A stretch of 25,048 bases of DNA. It comes from Priapulus caudatus (lineage: Eukaryota > Priapulida > Priapulimorpha > Priapulimorphida > Priapulidae). The notes beneath the pieces were generated by a model that had not been told where the DNA came from, did no database searches, and worked only from the letters and a program-made list of their open reading frames with translations. Shown one piece after another: positions 9,791 through 17,649 of the stretch. Each line of letters opens with the position of its first letter. The first letter of the stretch is position 1. Made by a program: the position numbers and the translations under genes. The stretch covers positions 1,234,159 through 1,259,206 of the forward strand of contig NW_014577062.1 in NCBI RefSeq assembly GCF_000485595.1, in the 5' to 3' direction.

Positions 9791-10566
9791 GGCATACGTG
9801 CATATAGGAAAGTTTATCGCTTTTCCTCCCGCCTCTCTATATTTCTCTCATCTTATTATCTTTTCTCACTCTATATCTCTGACATTCCGTTTCAAACACT
9901 ACCGTTCTCAAAATTAATTTCTCCTTCATTAATAATATGTAAATAATGTAATTGATTAATAATTACTAAAACACGACGTTTCGTCACTCACCACTGAAAC
10001 GATGCACCGGCGTGACCAGCAACACCGCCAGCCTACCTCTACCACGTACCTCGCACGTACACGCCACTCCCCTCCCTAAATCTGACTTTTATCATGACTC
10101 TACGTGTAGCCTAAGCTAGTGGATCGAGTTGTTTTTCCTTCCGGCATATACCTAATTATGTATTTGCCTGCCCTTGAAAACAATAGGGAATTGAGCGCGT
10201 CCTTGTCCGTGAAATCCCCTGGCTAAAATTTGCAAATAGACTAGGTTGCGCGCACACATGTATTAATCATGATGCCTACCTCTGAACGGTACCAATCAAG
10301 AGACACAAGTGACGCGATGATGTTAGTGAGTACAATCAACGTACAATACAGAGCACAGTATGATCATTGCTTCCGCTTTTCCAATTCGCTCCGGTTGAAT
10401 TATTGCTCGGCAATGGTGATCGACGCCATGTAGGCTACTGAAATTACACTATCAACGTTACATCTCGGTATCTAACGAACGGTAAATCGTAGATTACGTC
10501 GTACTAATAAGGCAGAGATGGCGTTACTGATAAGACATTCATCAATGGAATTGCGCATACCACCGA
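9791..10566. other. No supported gene
   Basis: AT-rich unique-looking sequence; nothing recognised. Confidence 0.35.
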
Positions 10567-10634
10567 GATAAAATCAGGAGTAAGATAATATAGGCCTATA
10601 ATATAACCTATATTATCTTACTCCTGATAAAATC
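10567..10634. mobile_element. 50-bp palindromic insert flanked by 9-bp direct repeats
   Basis: GATAAAATC at 10567-10575 is repeated exactly at 10626-10634. Between them lie 50 bases with perfect 19-base inverted arms (AGGAGTAAGATAATATAGG at 10576-10594 and its complement at 10607-10625) around a 12-base loop CCTATAATATAA. With the repeat edges, pairing reaches 22 base pairs. The layout is that of a very small MITE or foldback insertion with a target-site duplication. A templated snap-back mutation or a small hairpin RNA are alternatives. Confidence 0.6.
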
Positions 10635-10670
10635 GTTAGAGCTTGCATGAAGGTGCCTCTACGTCGCTAG

Positions 10671-10677
10671 TATAAAA
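10671..10677 (+). promoter_or_regulatory. TATAAAA box-like motif
   Basis: A TATAAAA within GTATAAAACC sits about 180 bases before an ATG at 10852 that opens a 63-codon frame (to 11043). The frame begins MSLSCTLHRINRKICPRQN and is of no known family. Motif exact; gene doubtful. Confidence 0.2.
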
Positions 10678-11248
10678 CCGCTACACCAAGCCGTAGAACG
10701 TGTTCGAATAGTGTACAGGAAGCTAGTGGTTTTGTTGTTATTGAATTGCTAGCGTTAGGCACTAAAGGCGCTTAAAACCAGTTTTAACGAGCACGTAAAT
10801 TGAGATCATATCGGAGCCGTAAGGGACGTGGTCTTGCAGCCGTGGACAGAGATGTCGCTCTCGTGCACGTTGCACCGAATCAACCGTAAAATCTGCCCGA
10901 GGCAAAACTTTTTATTCTTTAGCGCGGAATCGTTTGAAATCTCTCAAATGCTTGCGCGGGCGTACATACGCAAAGAAACCAGTATTGTCCGCGCTATAAG
11001 TTCAAGCACCCTTATTCGCCCCATTGATCATCCGGATAGCTAAAGTTGGACAGGAAGTTCAAGTACCTACTGCGAATAGTTATCACTACCCATCATCGCT
11101 GGACAGCACTCACATTTTAAGCGCGTTAGAAATGCTAACGGGATTCCCTCTCCGCCGTTTGTTTCTCCGTTTGTTGTAAGATATGACCCTACATCTTGTT
11201 CCGCAAGTGACCGCTTGTCGAGTTTTAATATAGCATTAATTGTTTATA
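10678..11248. other. No firmly supported gene
   Basis: Contains only the doubtful 10852-11043 frame noted with the TATA-like motif. Otherwise unique sequence with no domain, RNA or repeat that I can identify. Confidence 0.3.
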
Positions 11249-11660
11249 CATACCAGGTATGATACACCAGGTATGATACACCAGGTATGATACACAAGGT
11301 ATGATACACCAGGTATGATACACCAGGTGTGATACACCAGGTGTGATACACCAGGTATGATACACCAGGTATGATACACCAAGTATGATACACAGGTGTG
11401 ATACACCAGGTATGATACACCAGGTATGATACACAAGGTATGATACACCAAGTATGATACACAAGGTATGATACACCATGTGTGATACACCAGGTGTGAT
11501 ACACCAGGTATGATACACAAGGTATAATACACCAGGTGTGATACACCAGGTGTGATACACCAGGTATGATACACCAGGTATGATACACCAGGTATGATAC
11601 ACCATGTGTGATACACCAGGTATGATACACCAGGTATGATACATCAGGTTTGTGCCTATT
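11249..11660. repeat. 14-bp minisatellite, ~29 units
   Basis: The unit is GATACACCAGGTAT. Variants recur with GGTGT instead of GGTAT and ACAAGG instead of ACCAGG, and one unit near 11390 has lost a base. Because 14 is not divisible by 3, three minus-strand frames stay open together and yield the same Tyr-His-Thr-Trp-Cys-type peptide; these are not genes. Decayed copies continue to about 11680. Confidence 0.96.
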
Positions 11661-11872
11661 CGGCATAGCCCAGGTTTGATGTATTTCGAGCATGCTAATA
11701 AACGCTTATATCACTATTCTCAGATAGTGCAACATCTTGAATGCTCTAACATACACTGTATGTGTTTTTTAAACTACCACTAGCGGGATACCCGGCGTTA
11801 CCCGGGGAAATCAGTGGCGTTACTCAGTTGGTGACCGCTTGGTTGAAAGGAAAATACCTCAAAAAATCTAAC

Positions 11873-12085
11873 TATCTATCTATCCAAGCATCCATCCATC
11901 CATCACATTCCATGCCATCCCATCCCATCTCATCGCACCGCATCCCATCCCATATCCCATCCCATCCCATCTCATCGCATCCCATGCCACCCAATGACAT
12001 CCGATGCCATGCCATGCCATGCCATGCCATGCCATGCCATTCCATCCCATCCCATCCTATCCCATCCTATCCCATCTCATCCCAA
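11873..12085. repeat. (CCATN)n pentanucleotide array with AT-rich tail
   Basis: Starts as CATC tetramers, then CATCC, CATCT and CATGC pentamers, including six clean CATGC units near 12005-12040. It is followed to about 12190 by A/T-rich sequence with several AATAAA words. Confidence 0.95.
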
Positions 12086-12372
12086 ACAATAAAAAATAAT
12101 AAGAAATCAGAAGATAAAAGACATTAAAATAAAAAAGTAAAAAATTTAAATAATAAAATAAAATTATATAAAAAATATAATAATATTTGATCTGTAACCT
12201 ACATAGGCTTCCGTGAAGTGTTCCCGTCAGTTTGCGCTATTATTATCATGTACAATCGTTTATTCTGGATTTTTACTAAACGTTTTAATGTAGTAAAAAA
12301 TTTTAAATTTTGAAATTAACGGTGAAGCGGCAGAAGTACATACTAAACAGTGCAAAATAAAGAAACAGAATT

Positions 12373-12444
12373 TCCCGAGGTGGGATTCGAATCCAGAATC
12401 AATGGTCTTGGGGTACGATGCTTTATGCATTCGGCCACTGGGGC
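12373..12444 (-). pseudogene. tRNA-Arg-like sequence (tRNA pseudogene or SINE head)
   Basis: On the minus strand 72 bases follow the animal tRNA-Arg pattern: GCCCCAGTGGCCGAATGCAT at the 5' end with an A-box-like TGGCCGAATGC, and a B-box-like GATTCGAATCC about 33 bases later, ending CCCACCTCGGG. Total length equals that of a tRNA. The acceptor, anticodon and T stems are broken by mismatches, and the base expected to be U33 is C, so it cannot be a working tRNA. It may be the promoter part of a tRNA-derived SINE extending toward lower coordinates. No second copy is visible in the window. Confidence 0.65.
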
Positions 12445-12896
12445 GGTATGGTTACAGAATATGATTAACACGTTGGAGATGGACAACAGATATCCCTCGT
12501 TCTATTTATAGATTGTGTACAGATTTTCAAGGTTTCCCTCGCAAAATCACATTTTCGGAGGTTACATTTTCTTCCAAAGTTGAGATGCAAGATACGGAAT
12601 CATTGTCGACACGTGGTGTACGTTTCACGCCCAGCCATTCACCCCCTCTGGAGTATTTAGCCGGAATGTCTTACTTTAATAGTATAGATTCTGAATTTCG
12701 AATTGTATTTCGAATACTATTGCACCTGTACTAAAATGTTTTTACGATGTACAGCGAAATAACCACTTGCAGAAAATGCGCAAACTTGCGCATCCGGATT
12801 ATTGCAGACGTTTAAACTTCGGTTAAGAAATGACTAGTGTACGCAAACTGATACAGATGAAAAGGGACCGGTGACATCTTTTGAGCCGTTATCTCC
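12445..12896. other. No supported gene
   Basis: Unique-looking AT-rich sequence. A 12513-12734 reading frame lacks an ATG start and has no recognised domain. Confidence 0.35.
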
Positions 12897-13172
12897 CGGG
12901 GGGAGGGGGGCACTCCATATATATTGCATGGTAGGTATGTGCCGCGGGAGAGACCCACCTTTTTCACCCTAAATTTCCGTTTAGTTTCAGTGCATCTCTT
13001 ACTTCCCGCATTTTTAAGAATATCTCGTTCTAGAGTATTACAAGTTTACATTTTCGAACATACCCAGTTCCAGAGCATCCCATATTCAACAAACATTAGT
13101 TCCAGAGACCACCATTTTTGACTTCGCAGTGGCACATACCCACCAAAATGTAGGGTGAGCCCCCCCCCCGGG
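12897..13172. mobile_element. MITE-like element with G-run terminal inverted repeats
   Basis: The left end reads CCCGGGGGG, G-run, CACTCC, and then GGTAGGTATGTGCC. The reverse complement of the right end reads CCCGGGGGG, G-run, CTCACCC, and then GGTGGGTATGTGCC. The two ends therefore match over about 50 bases with a few indels. The interior holds three copies of a CTCTGGAAC-like word on the minus strand (near 13027, 13066 and 13100). No protein is encoded. ATCT occurs just outside both ends but is separated by CGGC on the right, so the duplication is unsure. Confidence 0.55.
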
Positions 13173-13477
13173 CGGCATCTACGTGGTCACCACAGCAAAA
13201 CGAGTGAAAGCCAGTAGAAAGTGAAATCTAAATAGGCCAACGGGTTATCTCAATTTAAACAGTCAACATATGGTCGTTCATATATACACCCACCTGCAAG
13301 CAAACAAGTCGCAACCACAATAAATCCGCTTGTTTGAAATCGTTGCGCAGGTGTTCTTTGCTAAATCAATAGCAATTTCTCTCGCGAGCCAAAACAATTA
13401 CAAAGATTAGTGGAGCACGGATACCACGTTCATGCTAACCCAGTTCGCTTTGTCGCGCGGTTAGCGGGTCGCTAGCA

Positions 13478-13505
13478 ACTCTCACTAGCGACTGGTAGTG
13501 AGAGT
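13478..13505. repeat. Perfect 10-bp hairpin
   Basis: ACTCTCACTA (13478-13487) and TAGTGAGAGT (13496-13505) are exact complements around an 8-base loop GCGACTGG, at the start of a CpG-rich patch. Confidence 0.7.
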
Positions 13506-13535
13506 CCGCAAGTATCAATTTCAACGCTATGCATG

Positions 13536-13549
13536 GTTGCCCTGGAAAC
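13536..13549. promoter_or_regulatory. RFX X-box (GTTGCCCTGGAAAC)
   Basis: Two half sites, GTTGCC and GGAAAC, are separated by two bases, the classic arrangement bound by RFX factors and common in promoters of ciliary genes. It lies in a CpG-rich patch (about 13430-13760) that looks promoter-like. The frame at 13498-13761 through this patch has no recognised domain. Confidence 0.4.
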
Positions 13550-13867
13550 GAAGCGTTGTTCATCATCTAATTCAGTCGCGCGTTCTCCCCCGTGAGAGCG
13601 CGCGTGGCGTGGCGTGGTATCGGCTGACTCGGTGCGGCGTCATGCATTCGCACGATGAGTCGCGACAACCCCGCCTACCTTGCGGCGCGCGAACATCCAT
13701 GCCACGATATGTTTGCTTCCGCAAGCGTTATAGCTCATCGAGTGACACAAACCATGGCTAATGCTCAGTAATACCCGGTCGCACACGCGTGACAAGTGAT
13801 AACCCAACGCATTGACACAGTTTGTTCGCTCTGTGAGCGTGTGTGTGAGCGTATTGGTGCCTGCAGA

Positions 13868-13921
13868 TGCGCGCGTGCGTGCTGTGTGTGCGTGCGCGCG
13901 CGCGCGCGCGTGTGTGTGTGG

Positions 13922-13983
<62 letters not shown>

Positions 13984-14050
13984 CGCGCGTGTGTGTGNNN
14001 NNNNNNNNNNNNNNNNNNNNNNGTGTGCGTGCGTCTGTGTGTGTGTGTGC

Positions 14051-14109
<59 letters not shown>

Positions 14110-14135
14110 CGCGCGTGTGTGTGTGGGGGAGGGGG
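13868..14135. repeat. (TG)n/(CG)n alternating tract containing a 25-N gap
   Basis: Two similar modules of (TG)n followed by (CG)n lie on either side of N bases at 13998-14022. Both end GTGTGCGCGCGCGCGCGCGT. Such purine-pyrimidine alternation is Z-DNA-prone and hard to assemble. All Cys/Val/Arg-rich frames here are repeat. Confidence 0.97.
13998..14022. other. Assembly gap (25 N)
   Basis: Exactly 25 undetermined bases inside the dinucleotide tract; true length unknown. Confidence 1.
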
Positions 14136-14195
14136 GTATAGTAGGGTGTGTATATCTGAATTAGCGAGCAGATATGAAGTGTAAGAACGTCATAG

Positions 14196-14330
14196 ATACT
14201 CGCGTGCTTGCGTGCGCGTCAGCATGCATCCATACCTGCGTGCGTGCGTGCGTACATACCTACGTGTGTGCGTGCGGACGTGCGGACGGGCGTGGGTGAA
14301 TGCGGACGTGCGTGCACGCGTGCGTGCGGG
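14196..14330. repeat. CGTG/CGGACGTG degenerate repeat
   Basis: Short CGTG-based words (GTGCGTGCGTGC, CGTGCGGACGTGCGGACG) without a fixed period. Confidence 0.7.
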
Positions 14331-14415
14331 CAGAGTTATTGTGTGCAATGCGCGGTCGCGTACAGATGTACGACGATATCTGGTGCTTGTCGCGGAAATC
14401 GCATACATGTAACTC

Positions 14416-14535
14416 GTGTCTATCTATGTGTGTGTCTATCTATGTGTCTGTCTATCTATGTGTCTGTCTATCTATGTGTCTATCTATGTGTGTGTCTATC
14501 TACTCGTGTCTATCTACTCGTGTATATCTACTGTA
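14416..14535. repeat. TCTATCTATGTGTGTG-type repeat
   Basis: Compound units of CTATCTATGTGT and GTCTGTCTATCTATG, then CTACTCGTGTCTAT, giving about ten short copies. Confidence 0.9.
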
Positions 14536-14635
14536 AGTATATATAAGTACTGTAAGTACGCATATATACTTGAGGCCGATGGCACGGTGATGTCCGAGGG
14601 GACTAGGAGGAATATTAATGCAGGCGGATGATTGA

Positions 14636-14869
14636 ATGTCTACGACCTACATGCGTGCGGCTATCAATATGCTACCTCCGTCGTGGCAGAATCTGCGCAA
14701 GCTCGTGCGTGCGTACGAGCCAGAAACCAGATACTACGATGAACATGGTACTTTCCCCTTGTACCTGCACCCAATTTACATATACTTATGTAAAGTCATT
14801 TGCGATCGCATAATTTGCTTCTTTCTCGAGAGTATAGGCAGGTCATTGGCACTATCCCGAAAAGCATAA
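14636..14869 (+). CDS. Unidentified 77-codon frame, possible exon
   Basis: ATG to TAA, with a stop (TGA at 14633) directly before the ATG. Residues include MLPPSWQNLRKLVRAYEPE near position 12 and ETRYYDEHGTFPLYLHPIYI after it. Composition and the GC-ending codons up to about 14745 look like real protein. I do not recognise the family. CATG followed by GTACTT near 14745-14751 could be a splice donor, and CGTCGTGGCAG at about 14689 an acceptor, so the coding part could be a short internal exon. The second half, rich in Ile, Tyr and Cys, could also be a membrane segment. It may equally be chance. Confidence 0.28.
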   Translation: MSTTYMRAAINMLPPSWQNLRKLVRAYEPETRYYDEHGTFPLYLHPIYIYLCKVICDRIICFFLESIGRSLALSRKA

Positions 14870-14881
14870 TAGCATTATTAT

Positions 14882-15020
14882 ATAGTTATTCATATTCATA
14901 GTCATATTCATAGTCATAATCAGAGTCATAGTCATAGTCATAGTCATAGTCATAGTCATTTCATAGTCATAGTCATATTCATATTCATTCTATAGTTATT
15001 TCATATTATATAGTTATTCA
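14882..15020. repeat. (CATAGT)n hexanucleotide array
   Basis: TCATAG hexamers, partly interrupted by TTCATAT and CATAATCAGAG, decaying into TATAGTTATT at both ends. Confidence 0.92.
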
Positions 15021-15386
15021 TGTAACTGTTTGCCTAACATACGCCACACCCTGCTTACATACGCTACACGCTGTTTGCCTAACGCTAAACATACAATTAC
15101 ACACATACTATAATTACATGCCTATATCCCAGGAGATTGCTCTAACCCTGTTCGATTAACTAGCATGATACACGTAGCTTTAAATCTCATTTTAAATTAA
15201 GATTTTATTCCGCTGATTTTGCGTCGACGTATTTTTTTCCATTTTACTTTTATAGTCCCTGTTGACTTGAACTTTTCGCGCGTTGATGTATGCCAAACTG
15301 ATTTTCTTCGGGGTGGGGGGGACATGAACCTGACGTACACTATGGTACCTCGTGAATACTATAATACCAACCTGTCAGGTCTACTC

Positions 15387-15534
15387 ACGCACACGCACAC
15401 GCACACGCACACGCACACGCGCGCGCACGCACACACACACACACACACACACACGCACGCGCACGTGCACGCGCACGCACACGCACACGCACACATGCAC
15501 ACGCACCCGCACACGCACGCAAACACACACACAA
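15387..15534. repeat. (CACACG)n/(AC)n/(CGCACG)n tract
   Basis: Starts as CGCACA hexamers, then pure AC, then CGCACG and CACATG mixtures. Open in several frames on both strands, with no gene. Confidence 0.95.
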
Positions 15535-16271
15535 GGTGATTTATATGTAATATGTAATGTTATAAATGTAAAAATGTCACACAATAAAGGGTCACTGAGA
15601 TGCAAATGTGTTTCAGACAGATAATATATTTCATTGAAAAATTCCTAAATAATAATAACAAAAAATATAACAACTAGAATAATATATTTATGTTATTGCT
15701 GATCACACCTTCCCTCAATCGCCTTGTATTCTCCACTAGATGGCGATATGAGGCAATCACGTGAGTCGCATATTCCACAAATACGCTATCGTATCTAGTA
15801 TTATACGGCCTTACATACACCTATATGTATTGTTATAAATGAACTACCGATCTCACTATATACGATTAAAACAAATATCTACTTTAAATTTCTAACTTCA
15901 ACGTAATAATAATATTTTTTGAAATACTGGGCACGCACACAGTACTTCATGAAAACAAGGCTGATTATAATGACTAAAGTGAGATATTGGGATAGACTTT
16001 TTACACGAAGAAATACTCTGGAGTATGTAATTCAATCGTAAAATTGCAACAGAATAACAGTTATTATGATATATTCTAGGCACGCACGAATGGTTCAAGC
16101 GACGTAAAGAAAATTCGTGAAGACATGGCGACACGTAATTTTCAGTAAGAGCTGGGAATAAATATAGTAATTACATAAGTAGTTAATTACTTTACTTACA
16201 GTAAGTACCGCACGAAGGGTCGTTGTCGTATAATGGCGTATAATATGTACCCGAAGTAACTATTTGATATG
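15535..16271. other. AT-rich region without a gene
   Basis: No coding potential recognised. It holds the CTCF-like site listed separately. The minus-strand frame at 15898-16134 has no features. Confidence 0.4.
15733..15744 (+). promoter_or_regulatory. CTCF core-like site (CCACTAGATGGC)
   Basis: An exact match to the 12-base core CCASYAGRKGGC recognised by bilaterian CTCF. By my estimate such a core occurs by chance about once in 20 windows of this size, so it is suggestive only. Confidence 0.3.
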
Positions 16272-16352
16272 GTTAGGATTAGGGTTAGGGTTAGGGTGTT
16301 ATGGTTAGGGTTAGGGTTAGAGTTAGGGTTAGGGTTTGGGTTAGGGTTAGGG
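16272..16352 (+). repeat. Interstitial telomeric repeat (TTAGGG)n
   Basis: About 13 TTAGGG hexamers read on the plus strand, with variant units TTAGGA, TTAGAG, TTTGGG and a TGTTATGG interruption. The decay is typical of an old interstitial tract. Confidence 0.95.
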
Positions 16353-16362
16353 AGTAGGCGTA

Positions 16363-16428
16363 GGCGACATACTTGCCGACACCTCGGGTACTACGATCGG
16401 GTACATATACGACAACGACACCTTCAGC
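16363..16428 (+). other. Exon-like 22-codon stretch with a consensus splice donor
   Basis: Directly after the telomeric tract, GGCGACATACTTGCC begins an open frame encoding GDILADTSGTTIGYIYDNDT and then FS, ending at AGC followed by GTAAGT (16429-16434), a consensus 5' splice site. GTAG precedes it as a possible acceptor without a good pyrimidine tract. Peptide composition is protein-like but no family is recognised, and it is very short. Confidence 0.2.
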
Positions 16429-16644
16429 GTAAGTACCAGCGACAGATTCGTTCTAGGCATAGTTCTACTCATGCAAGTGTACAGCTTAAAATAAGACGGT
16501 GGATGAACAAGTTTCATAGAAAACTATTCGACAACATCCGTTATCTACTTAAGTCATATAAGTCACATTAAGTCACTTAAGTTACATAGGCCTAACTTCT
16601 ACAACATATCTATTCATCTAGGACATATTGGGTAAGCACGAAGC

Positions 16645-16690
16645 CTTGCATCTTGTATCTTGTATCTTGTATCTTGTATCTTGTATCTTG
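16645..16690 (-). repeat. Heptamer tail of the LINE relic
   Basis: About 6.5 copies of TTGTATC (minus strand GATACAA) lie about 92 bases beyond the stop of the LINE frame. Short tandem tails in place of poly(A) are known from several non-LTR clades, so I read this as the 3' end of the element. Confidence 0.65.
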
Positions 16691-16743
16691 GCTCCCTCTC
16701 TTGTATTTCACAAGGCACTCGATTACATCGAAGTGCGGGGATT

Positions 16744-16787
16744 ATTTAGAGAAACAGAAGATTATTACCGCCTCTAATTCTCTAAAT
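16744..16787 (-). other. Stem-loop at the LINE 3' end
   Basis: ATTTAGAGAA (16744-16753) and TTCTCTAAAT (16778-16787) are exact complements around 24 bases. The stop codon of the LINE frame (16782-16784) lies in one arm. A 3' stem-loop fits the kind of structure some LINE reverse transcriptases recognise; this role is inference. Confidence 0.45.
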
Positions 16788-17136
16788 ATTAGTGTTTCGA
16801 ATCACCAGAATTTTCCGCACATAAAGTAACTCTGGTTTCAATAACCCGTGTTCGTCCCCTTTCCAGCCGTCTATTTGTTCCCCATCCTTATATTTATTAT
16901 AACTATCACAAGTATATAAATGTTCCATGTTCTCTTTCATATTCTTATTACATCGATTACACCTGTCGTCACTGAAGTTATTTCTAAAGTAACCTCTGAG
17001 CTCAATCATGCAAGTTTTACATTTAAATGCAAAACACGAGTCGGCAAATGATAATCCTTTCATATATTCCTTCAATCCGTATGTTTCAATGTTTATCATC
17101 TTTATTTTTGTTTTTCCTTTGGTTTTCATTTTATCT
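16782..17136 (-). pseudogene. Non-LTR retrotransposon ORF2, C-terminal part
   Basis: The LINE frame runs from the insert boundary to a TAG at 16782-16784; the first ATG is at 17127-17129. It encodes the region after the reverse transcriptase: SFADSCFAFKCKTCMIELRG, then YFRNNFSDD, then a zinc-knuckle CNRCNKNMKENMEHLYTC (C-x2-C-x9-H-x3-C). In animal LINEs this is the usual FxxRTRMxxVxxNF block followed by CxxC...HxxxC. The element is 5'-incomplete: no reverse-transcriptase catalytic motif is present in the window, and upstream pieces are broken by stops and frame changes. A formal GTG-started frame extends to 17201, but that extension lies inside the GC-rich insert. Confidence 0.7.
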
Positions 17137-17343
17137 CTTGTTCGCCGCGTTTTATCGCTGGCAGCAATTGATCCGTGCTCCGGCCTTTCGATTTGGCGCA
17201 CGGATCAATAGCTGCCAGCGCGTGATACTTTCGTAGGACGTTCCCGCGGTCGCGTGCGCCTTGCCGCGAAACTGCGCGCAAGATCCGCGCTCAGCGGGCA
17301 GGATCAACACCTCTCAGGCGACGCTTCTCTGGTATCCGGTCTC
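17137..17343. mobile_element. 207-bp GC-rich insert nested in the LINE relic
   Basis: TTATCT at 17131-17136 is repeated at 17344-17349. The 207 bases between are strikingly GC-rich within AT-rich LINE sequence and separate two parts of the same LINE reading region. The insert contains a 22-base hairpin (17156-17177 with 17199-17220, one mismatch; arm CGCTGGCAGCAATTGATCC and on). It also holds a weaker related motif GATCCGCGCTC at about 17283. No terminal inverted repeats or pol III boxes recognised. It could be a SINE-like or satellite fragment, or filler DNA. Confidence 0.5.
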
Positions 17344-17625
17344 TTATCTGATTATTACACTTTTTAAAATAGCTTGTTTTACTTGTTTTTTTTCCAGGCT
17401 TTCTTTGTTTTTATTTCGATGGTTGTAAATGATATTCCTAAAATCCTAGTTGTCTAAAATTTCCGCGGGTTCGTTTGCCTATTTTTTTTCTTCTTCTTTA
17501 GTCTGTTGTATGTAAACTCTTTTCATTAATCTATTATTTTCCAAATTAACTATGAATTGTAGAAGCATGAGTTTTTTGTAATTTATCTTGTCTAATATCG
17601 GTAGAAGATTTTTGCCTAGAATTGA
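17344..17625 (-). pseudogene. Non-LTR retrotransposon ORF2, piece upstream of the insert
   Basis: Reading the minus strand, 17625-17439 is open for about 61 codons and gives LDKINYKKLMLLQFIVNLEN followed by NRLMKRVYIQQTKEEEKK and then a TAG. This resembles the linker between reverse transcriptase and the C-terminal zinc knuckle in animal LINEs (the NRLxKRVY-type block). A second frame continues as RNIIYNHRNKNKESLEKK to the insert at 17343. So it is the same element with at least one frameshift and one stop. Confidence 0.55.
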
Positions 17626-17649
17626 TTAGACGCTTGATTTTTGGTCTGC

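Noticed and set aside
9231-9946. Long Ser/Val/Cys-rich frames on both strands
   Set aside because: Translations of CTGT and CCGT tetranucleotides.
11249-11660. CRISPR-like regular repeats
   Set aside because: Head-to-tail units without spacers, in animal DNA; an ordinary minisatellite.
11225-11693. Three overlapping minus-strand frames of 126-149 codons with a Tyr-His-Thr-Trp-Cys motif
   Set aside because: All arise from the 14-bp array read in three frames.
12513-12734. Plus-strand 73-codon frame
   Set aside because: No ATG start and no recognisable motif.
14638-14652. Possible 5S rRNA start (GTCTACGACC)
   Set aside because: The match ends after ten bases; no internal control region or 3' end of 5S rRNA follows.
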